Shown piece by piece: positions 1-13,130 of a DNA stretch of 64,000 nt (position 1 is its first letter; the number at the start of each line of letters is the position of its first letter). The position numbers were made by a program, and so were the translations under genes. The notes under the pieces are model-generated. The model saw only the letters and a list, made by a program, of their open reading frames with translations. It had not been told where the DNA came from and searched no databases. The stretch spans positions 95,925,115-95,989,114 of the forward strand of contig CM041085.1 of NCBI GenBank assembly GCA_023079485.1. The letters are read 5' to 3'. Origin of the DNA: Archilochus colubris (lineage: Eukaryota; Chordata; Aves; Apodiformes; Trochilidae).

Positions 1-2268
1 ATGTGCACTTATTATTGCTGAAGAATGGGCCAAATACACTAGAGAAATGTCTGGGTTGAACTCAGTAAGACATGCAAGTACTTAACATTGTGCCCTTTTC
101 TGTTGTGTGCATGAATGTGTAGAAATTCACATCATGAAAAACTGTGGTCCTAATCTGTTTATTTTTCTGTTCTTTGCTCTTTCTTGAAACATTCCAATGG
201 ACTTGGGATTAACACAGTGGTTAAAATGAACCAAATTCTTCTTCCCTCTGAAAGCAAATATCCAGAAGGACTACTTGCTTTCAGAGAGCTTCAAATGAGG
301 GCAGTAATTGCTATTCTGAACTACTTTCATGCTTTACTATCTCTGAACCAACTTTTCAGAAAGTTCTCCTTCCCAGGGGGAAACTTAGTTGTAGTATTTA
401 AGGAGAACTATGCAAACAGCATCCAAGAGGGAAGGGGAAGATACTGTTGGCCCTGGGAAAGTGTTTTGGCACAAAGCACTTTTGAACCAAATGAATGTGA
501 ACTTAACGCTCAATGCAAATTCCATAGCACTTTAAAATGGATTGCATGGGTGTTATCCCTGATGGCCTATTCAGTGTTCATGTGGCCACTAAAATCAGAG
601 GAATTCATACTGTTATGTTTCTTCCATTGCCTTCTGAAAAAGCTTATTGTATGATGCTTATGTCATAAATGCCTTTCACAGATAATGAAGTTTTAATGGT
701 AAGTATAGTAGTTTTCTGTACATACAGCAGATTAAGTTGGCATCATCTAGAATTAAATATGTTTTCTTAAGGGCAAGCTGTTGTGTTCTTTACTTGCTCA
801 GCTCAGAACCATGGCTTTAAAATAACTGTCTTGTAAAACTGGAGAAAAGCAAATGAAGAATTTTTTAAAGTGTATGGCCTTGACTGTCTTTTTGGAACTG
901 AATAAAAAATACCAAGCAGCTTGCCTACCTCTATAATGTCCATTTTAAGTCAGAGCTGTCAGCTCCTAGTCCCATAAAATTCATCTTTAGACTACTTGAA
1001 AAATCCTGTTAAGGTGACATTAAGGATTTCCTGTTAATTTTTTTCTCAAGTTTTAGTAGAATTTTCGTTGCTTACAGTTAATTTGTTTCTGCTATGTTAG
1101 CAGAAGCCCAACATTCAAAATCCATCCCAGTTTCTGGCTACTGCATTTCCATCACCAAAAGTAAGAATTTTACAACTTCAGTATATGGCTAAATAAATGT
1201 TAGCTAAACTGCATGCAGTAGTGGAACTCCAGAGTAACTGAGCAAGACTGCAAACTCATTTAACAGTTCTGCTGTTGGTACATAACTCAGAACAGAAACC
1301 TGGTTATTTGTCCACAGCTGTGTTGCATATTGAATTTAAAGAAAAAGTATAGAGCTTCCAGCTTTCCTGGAAGTCAAGTTCATGTTTTAGTAGCTGTTGA
1401 CAGATTGACTGGTCCTGGTGTCAAACCTACAGATAAGATGGGTGAGCCCGTATAAGGACCTTGGAGTCTACACTGAGGAATTCTCAGATAAAAGAAAGTT
1501 CACCTACAGATGTCACATCCATAAAGCAGAGTGTGTGACTAACTTTCTTGCTAGTCAAATCCCAGTTTATGTATAGATATTATGTTGTTTACCTTTTGTA
1601 GTTGAGTGACTCTACTACTCCCTTTTTTTTTTTTCTTTTTAGATAAAATTGGAAACCATTATTTTTAGCACCATTGTCAAACGGTCACATTGGATTATAC
1701 TTCTTGTATGTATGTAAAAAAGATGAATTGGAAAAACCTGCTCTTCTCAGTTGGCTTGCTGGTGAAAAGCAGACAAGTTAAAAACATTGTAACTGGACTG
1801 GAAAAATGAATTTATGCTTTAATACTGAAGAAGCATTGCATTTCCTTCTCTGTTGTCTTGCATACTGTAATAATGTGCTTTGCAGTTATTCCACAGAATT
1901 GTTCCTTGTCTCTACATGTGTGTGTATTTTTATAACACATAGTGTGGAGGAAGTGAAAATAGCACTTTGGCCACAATACAGTTTCCTCATCACACCTTTT
2001 TCCTGTGGTAATCTTGAAAATTTAGGTTCCTCCTGCATTCCTGTCTCTGTGAATCCAATGGTTCTTTTTACTTTTTGAACATGATACTTTCCTCTCTTAG
2101 CATTTTTTTAATATTTAATGAAAAATGAGAGGAGCAGTGGAGCAGGCTGCTCCCAATATTTTGTTGTGAGTTGTACTAGTAAGGAAGATTCCATCTTTGA
2201 AAAGAAATTATAACTAGGAAAACTCTTTGTTCAGTATTTTTAATGTGGTTTTCCAATTGTTTTTCCAG
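1..2268 (+). other. Intron or upstream sequence before the first visible exon
   Basis: This AT-rich stretch comes just before a strong splice acceptor (pyrimidine run ending TTTTTCCAG at 2268), so it is most simply the end of an intron of the + strand gene. I see no second exon, repeat family or RNA gene in it. The longest open stretch (184-654) starts only at a TTG and shows no recognisable domain or splice context. Confidence 0.55.
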
Positions 2269-2463
2269 GAAAATCAAAATGCATGGATTCTGCTGTGAAT
2301 TCAGCAACTACCCAAGAGCTTTTACAGTGTCTTGAATTCCACACCATCTCTTCCTCAGATCTGACTCTGCTACATCGTCTGAAATCCCTCATATTGCTAC
2401 AGGATGTTGAGAGATTGAAAGATGCTTTGAAACAATTCCAAGAACAATCCATGATGCCTCCTG
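2269..2463 (+). CDS. Internal coding exon (phase 1-1) of an unrecognised protein
   Basis: The exon is bounded by a strong acceptor (TTTTTCCAG before 2269) and a consensus donor (CTG|GTAGGTA at 2464). It is 195 nt long and only one forward frame is open throughout. It enters with two bases of a split codon, encodes 64 complete residues from 2271 and leaves one base (G, 2463). The peptide is leucine-rich and looks helical: residues ELLQCLEF, then SSDLTLLHRLKSLILLQDVE, then RLKDALKQFQEQ, ending MMPP. This suggests amphipathic helices or a short coiled coil. There is no signal peptide or membrane segment, and I do not recognise the family. The leftover G joins the GA that opens the exon at 25017 to make a glycine codon, which supports the gene model. 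An earlier part of the gene must lie upstream of the window. Confidence 0.72.
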
Positions 2464-2799
2464 GTAGGTACCATTCACCCCTGTTCATTCACTGATGTTC
2501 TTTTTTTGTGTGAATTAAAATTCATATTTGTCACAGATTTTTTTTAATGAGGAAGCTGTAAAAAATTACGTAGTGGTAAATATATACTTACAGAAGATTT
2601 GAAAATACACATTTTCCCACTTTCATGTTCATTTACAATACAGAAATTTTTCGTACTTTGCAGCAACCGTAGAATACAAGATGATTCAGGTTCTTAAAGC
2701 ACTATTTTTAAAATCTTAACTTTTACTATTTGATCATGTTTAAAGCATATTTTTAATACATTCTCTTTGCAGATTTTTTAAATTATAGTAATTAACCTG

Positions 2800-3645
2800 T
2801 TTATCTCAGAGAGTTCAGGGGATCAGGCCCAGCCAGCACGGGCTCAGGAAAGGGAGGTCCTGCTTGACCAACCTGGTCTCATTCTTATGCCTAGGTGACC
2901 CATCTGGTGGTTGAGGATAAAGCCTATGACACCATCTCTCTCATAGCATTCTCCTTGAGAAGCTGGCAGCTCATGGCACAGACACATATACTCTTTGTTG
3001 AGTTAAAAGCTGGCAGTGTGGCAGGGCCCAGAGAGTTTCAGTCAATGGAGATAAATCCAGTTGGACAGCAGGCACCAGTGGTGTTCCCCAGGGCTCAGTT
3101 TTAGGGCCGGTCCTGTTCAGTATCTTCATGAATGATCTAGATGAGGGAATTGAGGGCTTCCTCAGTAAGTTTGCAGATGATACCAAGTTGGGTGGGAGTG
3201 TTGATCTGCTTGAGGGTAGGAAGGCTCTGCAGAGGGACCTGGACAGGAGGTTTAACAAGGCCAAGTGCCAGGTCCTGCACTTTGGTCACAACAATCCCAT
3301 GCAATGTTGCAGGCTTAGGGGGGAGTGGCTGGAAAGCTGCCCAGCAGAAAAGAACTTAGGGGTACTGGTTGACAGCAGGCTGAATATGAGCCAGCAGCGT
3401 TCCCAGGTGGCCAAAACGGCCAACAGCATCCTGGCTTATATGAGAAGTAATGTGGCCAGCAGGAGAAGGGAAGTGGTCGTGCCTCTCTACTTGGTGTTGG
3501 TGAGACGGCACCTCATGTTCTGTGTTCAGTTCTGGGCCCTCACTACAAGAAAGACATTGAGGTGCTGGAGAGAGTTCAGAGAAGGGCAGTGAAGCTGGTG
3601 AAGGGTCTGGAGAGCAAGTCCTATGAGTAGAGGCTGAGGAATTAA
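2800..3645 (+). mobile_element. CR1 LINE fragment, reverse-transcriptase region, + orientation
   Basis: This is a 5'- and 3'-truncated CR1 non-LTR retrotransposon. It begins in the reverse-transcriptase domain (sequence like GAGTTCAGGGGATCAGGCCC near 2810) and runs through the box that aligns with the catalytic (Y/F)XDD motif, seen as [12 protein letters not shown] at about 3169-3205. It continues into the C-terminal part ([14 protein letters not shown], about 3349-3390) and stops near the GAGGCTGAGG segment at 3640, before the usual CR1 3' tail. The frame is open from 3128 to 3592, but relative to the usual CR1 layout about a dozen residues are missing after the ALQRDLDR segment. The frame is then lost near 3560-3590, so the copy is dead. 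It sits about 340 bp inside the large intron. Confidence 0.9.
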
Positions 3646-6600
3646 TTTTTACATAAGAATCCATAAAACCCGTTATGTGATTTCTTCTTGGTCACCTACA
3701 TGGCTTTTTTAACATGTGGACTTTGCATGCCAAAGTGTGATTTACAGTTTGGGTTTTTTTACTTTAAATAGAAAGGTCTGGTTTACATTTTCTAAAAAAT
3801 ATTGTTGATTGTGTAAAAACATAAAGTCACTCTTTATATTAAATTAAAATATATTATAAGGTCATTCATAGAAAGAAAAATTATTCTGTTGCTAAATCTT
3901 TTCATCCCTGAGGCACAAGTCTGATTTCATTCATTCTCATTTCATTCTCTATATTAGCCCTTATAATTTTAGTAAAAATTCTTCTTGGGCAGTTAATAAT
4001 TCCTGAAGTGAATATGTGATCAGCATGTAGTCCATAGAAGGTATAATAATTCATTTTCCAAGTAGTCTTCTCTTAAGCACTCATTGTTACTTGTGATTAG
4101 TACTTCGATTTGAACATCAGCCAACTCTACAAGATGTGCTGAATTTTCTTGCACCGCAAAAGAGGGGTGGCTCTTCAGAGTGTGTATCAATACATTCTAT
4201 TTGTAATTCAGGAATTTTGGTGAATGAGAATATAGTGCTCTGAAAACTTACTTAGAGTTAGGCTTTTAATTATATTTTTCTTTATACTTTTTGCTCAAAA
4301 ATAGGTCATCTTGCCCATTTTTTTTTAAATTTTAGATTTCATTCCAAATTAACAGGTAATAAAAGTTAAGATTTATTGTAAAAACTTGTCTCAGAAATTC
4401 AAGCTCTTGTTACAGAACTACAGGTTAGGGTTGTTCTGGAAGAGAAAAATGTACACAACATCACTGAAATCTCAATTTTTTTTTACAAGTTTGCCTGATT
4501 ATCTTTTTTTCTGTTTTGTTTATTTTACTGGTACATGATGTACAAAAAGAAAAGGTCATTCCGTACTAACATTATTGAAATAAATTTCTTAATTTTTCTT
4601 AATTTTATCAAGGGTGTATTATTTTTACAAAATAAACCTATTTTATTCCCTGTAGTTCAAGAAGTAATATCTTAGCCCCTTTTTCAATGCCTGTGAGTCT
4701 ACTTAAAATGCCAGAGTCAAAGTAATAATAATGGTTATGATGTTTGGTCAGTTTTATCTCTAATTCAAGGAATAAATTTGCTTTCCTTAGTAACTTATTA
4801 CAGAACCTTTAGAGTAGAGCTACAAGCCACTCAAAGTCTGCAGATCCCAAATTAGAAACCACAGGTTGAGGATTGTGTTTTGGTATTTCCTTCACACCTC
4901 TTAGCATATTATTCAGACTGGGAATCATGTCTCAAACAGAATAAAAAAGAAATTATGAATAAAAAACATTCTGTTTTATCTTAATCTCTGAGATCCTAAT
5001 ATTTGCAGTCATATCAAAGAAAGATCTAACAAGGTTAGTGGTAGGGTCTGAATAATTTTGCAGGAAGAGGAAATTGCTAGGAAGATTGAAACAGAATCAA
5101 CATTAAAGTATTAATTTTAACCCTTAATTTAAATCAGAAAACATACTTGAACAAGAAAATCCCTGTGATTAAGAGAGACTATGGTGATTATATCTAGTTG
5201 TCATTCTCCCTCAACCAGCCTTCTACTTTGTGTCTCATGTTACTCCATAAAGTTCCCTTTGACCTCGTATTTCACCACGGAGGTCGGTCAAGAGTTTTTT
5301 TTTTTGAATATGACTATTAAAAGTGTCATCATTCTCAGACTGTAAAAAAGAACAAAATGTCTTACTAACATTTCCATTTTTCTGATGATCTTTAACAAAA
5401 AGTACTTACGTGTATCTCAACTCTTCCATAAATGCAAGAGAATGTTTAGAAGTCTCATAGCCATGCATTTCTCGTGATGGAGGCTTGGCTGTGCTCTGTC
5501 AGGTCAGTGTCCATGTGCACAAGGAAGCCAAACACCATCATGATCCTGCACAGTGCAGTGGGCAAAAAGGAGCTGTGACTGGAAGTCACCCTCCATTTGC
5601 TGGTTAGAAACTGTAGCTTTTAAAATGAGCTTTTGAAATGGGCTACTTAATTCCCATTTCACATCAATTATTAAAGCAAAGGTGATTGCCTAATTAAAAA
5701 AAAATAAACTAGTTCCTAATTTATGAACTCCTTCAGCTTCTACTCATCATCTTCATTCCATCATCTATTAACATTTTCTCTTTGTTGGTTAGTATCAAGT
5801 CTCAAATATACTCTTCCCTTGTTGCCCAGGAAATTATTACTCACAGAAGAGCTAGAAGCTTCTTTTAACTGCCTTTTTTTTTTTTTGCAGAGTTGTCCTT
5901 TACATATGCCTCTATTGCAGGGGGTGGAGTGGGTACATTTTACAAACCAGAATACAGTTACTGTGTGCCAGTAGTGCACAGGCTGGATATACAGAGGCCC
6001 TAAAATGATTAAATTTAATTTTTTGTGGGTTTTTTTGAATTAACATTCAAAGAAAAGGAAATAAAATGTGAAACCAATATTAGCATAGCACTATAGGAAT
6101 GTGATATTGATAAGTTCTGTAGAAAGTCCTGTTGTTAAAAATAAATGAAATCACATAGGTAGTCTCTGAATTATGACAGAAGCCATGACATTTTAATGCA
6201 GCTGTCTGTACAAGGGAACTCATTCTCAACTGGGACTTCTAGGTGCTACTGTAAGATAAATAATAATGTGTGAAATTACTCTCCAGATAGAAAGAAGTGG
6301 AGAAGTGCATTTTTAGCCTTACTGATACAATCATGTAATTTTGATCTTTTTTTCTGAATTATTGGATCATAACAAAGAGGACATATAGAACTAAAATTGT
6401 TTCTCGTACAAGTAACTGACCTCCTAAAAGAAAATGCAGCTGTGTATCTAGAAATTCATATGTATTAATCTTCAAGCTCTGATATCTGCACTGGTTTTAC
6501 TTAAATGCTGATACCAAATGGAAAAAGATGTTTGTGTAAGTCTTTTTCTTCAGCATTCAGAAGGTCTAGAGATATTTCAGGAGAAATGTGTATGTTTTTC

Positions 6601-9600
6601 TTTTGTTTCAGATCATACCAAGATAGTCATTTCTCTGTTTCACTACTGGATTACTGATATCCTTCCTGTGAAGAACAGGAAATAAAGCCTTGCCTGTGTC
6701 CGTATGCCCAGGATTAAAATTTAATATACAAACTCTTAAGCAAATATCAGTTGTTCAGGAAGAGCAGTGTCAATATGCATTCTATACCTTCAGGTAAATG
6801 AATTATTGTTCTGTATTACAAACTCAAGAAGGCAACAAACATGGTATAAACTACATGTGTTTTTTTGTATTTTGTGGTTCAAGAATATTCATATGCTGTA
6901 TGGCCTGAGTCTTCAGCTGGATTGGTATGTATCACTTTAGGATGAGAGATTTTTATGGAATGATAAAGTCTGTATCAAGCATTTTGTTTAAGAAGTATTT
7001 TTGTTGTTGTTTATAAATCGATGGTACCTTTCTGGAAGTTTAATTTCTTGACTTTTCTTGTTTATCTGACATATCTGCTTACCTGAAAAACAGATATATT
7101 TTTATATTTAAATCTAAGCAACAGTACATTTGAGAAGTGTATTTCTGCTGACTAAAAAACTGAATTATGGAAATAGATACCTATCTACATGTGGGTCATG
7201 TAGGTACTGTTTGGAGCTATGCAGAAACCTTGATGGTATTTTTAGAACTATTTCATGACCCAGCCTGGTACAATTTTTGGGCTTCACTGACTGCAGCATA
7301 ATGGGACTGAGTTCACTAATTGAACTTTCTGCAACTGAATTTATCCATGTATAGGTGATACAGTAAGTATATGTGGTTGTAAAATATTTTGGATTCCTGA
7401 AGAAATACATGCTGCAGAAGTGAGAGGCTCTTCTCTCAGCTGAGTCCTTCGCCTGATAGGTGACACAGGGCAAAGAATTTCTCACATCAGAACAGGGGCA
7501 ACATATGTATCTCCTCCAACATGTGCTTGCAGATATATTACTGACAAGACTGTATAAACTTTGTTGGGGTTTTTTTTTTGCTTTGTTTTTTGTTATATTG
7601 CCTGATATATCCTGTTGCAAGGCAGTGTTTTTAGTGATGCTCAAAAATGCGTAATAAAAATACAATCATGGCTCTTTCTCATTAATTGAACAAATTAAAA
7701 GGGATTCAGTGACATGCCAAAGGATTGCAGGTGCAGAAAAAATGGTTTTACAGCTAAGACAGCTGTGTGCAGCTCTGCAGAACTTGAGTTAGGTCTATAT
7801 CTGCAAGGAAAGGTCTCTAAAACCAGACTTTGCAGAGGGGAGACTAACACTGTGTTCCCTGTTTTAATGCTCCTGAGTTATTAACACACAGGTACTGAAT
7901 TGTAGCTGTGACCATTCACAGAGAAGCTCTTTGCCTCAGTCTCACATCTGGAGAATGAAGAAAGCATCACTTGAACGTGAAGCATCTACATACTCTATTG
8001 ACAGAGTTCACAGGAAATTAATCACTGCATCTTTAGATTCAGGTTTTAATGTTGTGAAGTGAATGAAGCCTAGGAACTGCACAAACAGGGTATACAGCAA
8101 CTCACATGATAAGCATCATCTGTCCTAGCCACTGAATATGAAAGACTAAATGAGGTCATGTAATTAAAGAGTATTTTGAAACAGAAGTTCAAACCAGGTG
8201 AAATTAGGACCACACAAACAGCTGTAGTGCCTGCATTTCCTGACACTGGAGTGACTCTGCTGAGTGATGTTCGGACACTACTGCCTTGGATACACCCTAG
8301 GACCTGTAAATTCCTCTTCCTTGTCCTCTGGCTCCCAGGCTGGTGCTCATCTGTCTGACTACACAGGCTGCCACAGACAAAGAATTCAATACCTGTAACA
8401 CCTCCCAGGAGTAGCCCTGCCAGGACTCACATAACACAAAAGTATCATCATCTTATCTGGCTAATTGGTATTGAAGTTCATGAGTGAAAACACATATGTC
8501 CTTCCCTTCCTAGATTTACAAGCGTATCTCCATGCCCAGATGCCTTTAATACCAGCACAGGCCCCCAGCTTCTCTTACATTCCTGCCTGGATCCTGGGCC
8601 CTCTTGCCTGCTCTAAGGTCTCCTTTTCACCAGCCTGACACACACTATCACATGTTCACATACTGCTCTCACTTATCTCGCAGCTTTGTTTAATGCCTTG
8701 ATTTCTCTTCTTTATTATTTCCATTTCAGTGCTTGCCCATTTCTCATTAATATCAAAGTGATTTTTAAAATGACACTGAATTCTTACTAGCTTCAGACAG
8801 AGGAGCAGTCCATTTCTCTCCTGCCAAACAGAAATGTTTTGTACTGTCAGTAGTCTAATCCCAGAATGGGAGTAAAATTTCTCAGATCAAAAATGTGTGT
8901 TGCTTGAAACAGGTAATAAAGAGGAGAAGATTGCTTTAAATCTCTCTTTTTTCCTACAGTTTAACCACTGTAAGAGCCTTATATTCTGTGCAGAAGTCAG
9001 CTGATCCTAACAAAGCAAGCCTGGGAACAGTTTCAGGACATAGCTAGTTAAGAGTCAGTGATATCTGATGTCTTTGTAATGACCTGTGACAGGATCTTGA
9101 ATCTGCCACTTATCAAACCCGCCACTATTACACTGACAGGGATTATAAAGAGTAGAGAATAAAGTAGAATCTGAGATGTTGGAGACTTTTGAAAATGTGG
9201 ACCAGTTTCAAGGAGGTAAATTATAGATTGTCACTGAAGTTAAAAGCAAAAGCATGAGAGTGTATTTGTTTCTGAAACAAACGTGACAGACAACTGTGTG
9301 CTGATCTGCAGTTTGCTTCAGGACACTTAAGAGCATTTCATGAGAGAACACAGCAGAAAGTTTAAAAGCAGAGAAAATGGACAGTGCTATACCTGTAATA
9401 ATACCACTTAGTCAATGTACTGAAAATGGCAGGGGGGAAGAATTGTTTAGTTCCACGTTTAACATCCTGTTTACAGTCAAAAAGATTTCATAGACCACCG
9501 TTGTAATGCTTGGTTACTTTCATGTGTTTCTTCTCTAAAAGAAATGCTGAATGTTCCTACACGTTTTTTGATTTATTTAAAAAGAGTGTAACCAACATGG

Positions 9601-12600
9601 CTGGGGTATAAAAAGTGAAAATTTTAAACTAATATCTACCAGTGAAGACAGTGTATTTTACATTTCACTATACATGGCTCCTTCAGCATCACGATGAAAC
9701 ATTTATCACTTTGGACTCTCTTTCTAAACTCATAAATAGCAAAGGAGATGGCTTCGAATTTTTGCTTCTCCCACATCATTCAGTCTAATAAATGTGCAGT
9801 ATTGGGGAATTTCTAATGCATGGAAGATTTTTTCTGGATTACACATCAGAGAACTTGAGACTGAACTGTAAATGCACTATTATAAGCATATTTCAAACTT
9901 CTGGGAAGTTACAACTTTGAAATTGTAAAACCGACTCCAACATTAGGAAGAATTGAAGGATGAACTGGAAAATAGCTACATGTGGCTTCAAGAGTTGCTT
10001 TCTAGTTTGCATAATTAAACTTTAGACAGTAAGGAAGGAAGAGGAGCACAGTGTGAGAGAAATTGAGTAGGTGGTGTGTGCAAGGAAGACCACAGAGGCT
10101 GAAGTGTTTTGGGCAGCCTTAGTAGTGATAGCTGATCACTACACTTGTATGCAAGGGCAACAGTTCAAAGCCATTATCTCTATATATTGGTACATGATTT
10201 ATTTTTAAAATTGCCTGTGAGACCTTATTTCTTCTTTTTTGTGGTTATGTAATGGGCAAATCAACCTCTACTGTTACAGGTTTTTACTGCTTCTTAAGTG
10301 ATGCAATGATTTATATAGTACTTTACGATTATGTAGTTATCAATTCCTTAATGTGTTTCCTATGACAGCTGGCTTTTCTCCCCTGCATCAGTGCAGAGAG
10401 GTGTGCTACTCAGGCTGAATTTCTGAAATGACTTCTGGAAAAAAAAGGACTTTTAAAAAAAAAGAGACAAGAAAGGAAAAAAGGGGTGAGTGGCAGCATT
10501 AAGGCAGAAAATTCTTGAACTGTCTTTTACCAAAGGAAACATACTTTATGCAGTAATACCTGGTTTATCAAAAAGCTAGTCCCCAGACAGAGAGTGGAAA
10601 GTGGTGCGTGTTGTGCTTGTACAGGATGACACACATTAAGTATATAAAAAAGAGAGGTAGTGAAAAGGCCAGCAAACTGAGTTTGGGAAAATGCATTATA
10701 TATAATATTTAGGCCAACCTCAGGTTATTACTATGTAGGGTTTGTGATTAATTGCTTCAGCCCTAGACTGGACTTAAAGAAGACTGCGCTGCACATGTTT
10801 ATGCATCTAATTTAGCTTCACTGTTACCAACTTTCTCCTCTTTAAAAACTAAATTTTTAAATAAATAGGTTTATGCTGAACTAAGTCATGGTGTAAAAAT
10901 TCTACGTAAGTATAAAGAAGAAAGAAATTTACAAATGCTGCATATTTTGCCTTTCTCTAACTCTGTATGAAAAAAAAAAAAACCCGGTCTATTCCGTCAT
11001 TATTTGAAAAGAGATATGCACAACAGTCAGTCAAAGTTCAATATATAGCTTTAATAAGGAAGTTTTCACAATTGAGTACCTTTGTAGAAAAAATAGTCCA
11101 TAGTAATTTTTATGGACTGTAAAATTTACATTTGTAAAATGTACAAGCAAGCTGTAGTTCTCTTTCACATTATTACTGCATAGCTACACCCTGGTTTAGG
11201 ACACATAATTTAAAAAAAAATTGTTACCTAAGACTAAAGAGGACTGCATAAAAATGGAGAAGGACTGAATCTCAAGTTCAGTATCTTCTTTTCTGTTGCA
11301 TGATGTAGAGGCTTTTTTTTTCACTTCCAAGATCTTTGTCAGTCTTCTCAGTCCCTCTGTGCACAGATGATTCCTCTTCTCAGCCTCTGCTACTAGCGTC
11401 CATCATCCACTTGCTGAATTTTCAGATTAACATATTTCTGCTTTTTCTTACAGAGCCTTTCAGAGCTCTCCACAGAGCAGTCTTCCATTTTAAAGAGTTT
11501 CTTTCAAAACTTTTATTTGCCATGATGCTGCCCAAACGCTTGGCAATGCCTAGGTCAGTGGTGTGCTAAGACAAGTGCCTACTGTGCTGACTAATACTGC
11601 CTGGGTACTCCCACATCAATCTGTCTATTTTCTCATCTGTTTTTTCCTTTTTTAAACTAGTAGCAGTTTGATTCAATGATTGGCCTGTTGCATATGAGCA
11701 CCCAGCACAGTGAATTTCTGTTGCATCTGAGGTGCCAGTGTGTGTCTTACAAAGAAATAATTCATTTGCTTCATCTGACAAAGGGACAGAGAGGTACGGG
11801 TTGCATGACCAAAACACTGCCCACTCATGGTGCTGATCTGGCAGTAGCAAACTCCTTAACTTGGACATGGCTGCCACACTTCTCCACCCTCCTTGCTGCT
11901 TTCCTGTCTTTCCTTGCCCGGGTGTGGTTAAAGGGAAAAGAAGAGTAAAGAGCAGTTGTACAGCTTTGCTTGGAACTTACCCAGCACAAGCTGAGCAGGT
12001 GCTTTTCCTTCTCTACTCTTCCTCTTGTTCCATTTATGCAATCCCATGTCTCAGATAGGCTCAGAAAAAAGCTTGCTGTGTGATTGATCCCTCTTCCCAG
12101 TAACACTATTGAAGAGAAAGCAAATACAAATGCACAGAGGAGTACCTATTGCTTGGAATATCAAACTGGTTACTCATTACCTGTGTTTTAGAGAGTGAAT
12201 CAATAGCAAATATATTTTTTTTCAGCATCAGGGAGTAATCACCAAACTCTGTAGGTATAATAATAGCTATTTGAGCTGGCTGGCATGTGAGAGCTTAAAA
12301 TGAAGGTCATGCTCAAAACTGATTGGAAGTCAGGGAAAGTATCTTAGCTCATTACCATTACTATAGTGCTGTATTCTACTTACACTGGTAAACAGTTTAA
12401 AATACTTGACATGTTATTCAATTAAATCTGTGATTGCTAACTGACAGACCAAAGTGCATTGATTTTTCCAACCACATTGCACTAAGTACATGGCACAGTG
12501 TTTCATTAACCTGTCTGCTTAACCCTTTCACATTAATTCAATTACCCAGTGTAAAATAAATGTGTAAAATATTAAGTAACTCTAAACTTACAAATTAGAA

Positions 12601-12732
12601 GGCGTTGCAAGAATATATTCATCTATCAAGATTTATTACTGGATGATTTACAACCTGCTGCATCCCATATTTTTATCCAGATGGCAAAAGTCACTCAGAA
12701 TGTTTTTTCTCCATACTTTCTCAGTTAATACT

Positions 12733-13130
12733 GATAGATTCTTAGAGGGTAAGACTGAAAAAGGACATGAGATTATCTTCTCTGAGCCCGTCTAGATCAC
12801 TGGTCATAAATTTTCCTTTTAGTTCAGGTGAAGATCAGTAACTTCAGTCTGACAAAAGCACAATTTGTGGTTCTTGCTAAAGTAAGTCTTCTGTAGAGAC
12901 AGGCAAGCTTGATTTAAAGATATCAAGAAATGTGCCCCTTCTCTTGTCAGTTATTTCAGTAAATCACTCTCATATAGTTAGAAACATGTGCCTTATTTTA
13001 AATTTGGCTTTGTCTAGATTTAACTTTCAGCCATTAGTTCTTGGTATGACTTTCTTCACTAGATTAGGTAGTCCCTCACTTGCAACTGTTTTCTGTCTGT
13101 GAAAGTTTTCAGTGTTCTTAAATGTCAGAC
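12733..13130 (-). mobile_element. Ancient CR1/L3-like LINE 3' region, antisense
   Basis: The order of short motifs matches the 3' region of old amniote CR1/L3-type elements read in antisense. TGATAGATTCTTAGAGG (about 12730) is followed by a GATTATCTTCTCTGAGCC-like block. Then come GCCTTATTTTAAATTTGGC and TTGTCTAGATTTAACTTTCA at about 12990-13030, and CAGCCATTAGTTCTTGGTATGAC. Divergence is high, so the call rests on motif order recalled from this repeat class and the ends are approximate. Confidence 0.55.

Noticed and set aside
184..654. 156-codon open stretch on the + strand
   Set aside because: It begins only at TTG, shows no domain or splice context, and such lengths occur by chance in 64 kb.
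3128..3592. Apparent protein gene with FADDTK
   Set aside because: It is the residual CR1 reverse-transcriptase frame, not a host gene.
7165..7665. 166-codon open stretch on the - strand inside the large intron
   Set aside because: Composition is irregular, there is no recognisable motif, no promoter or splice signal, and it lies antisense in an intron. Chance is the simplest reading.
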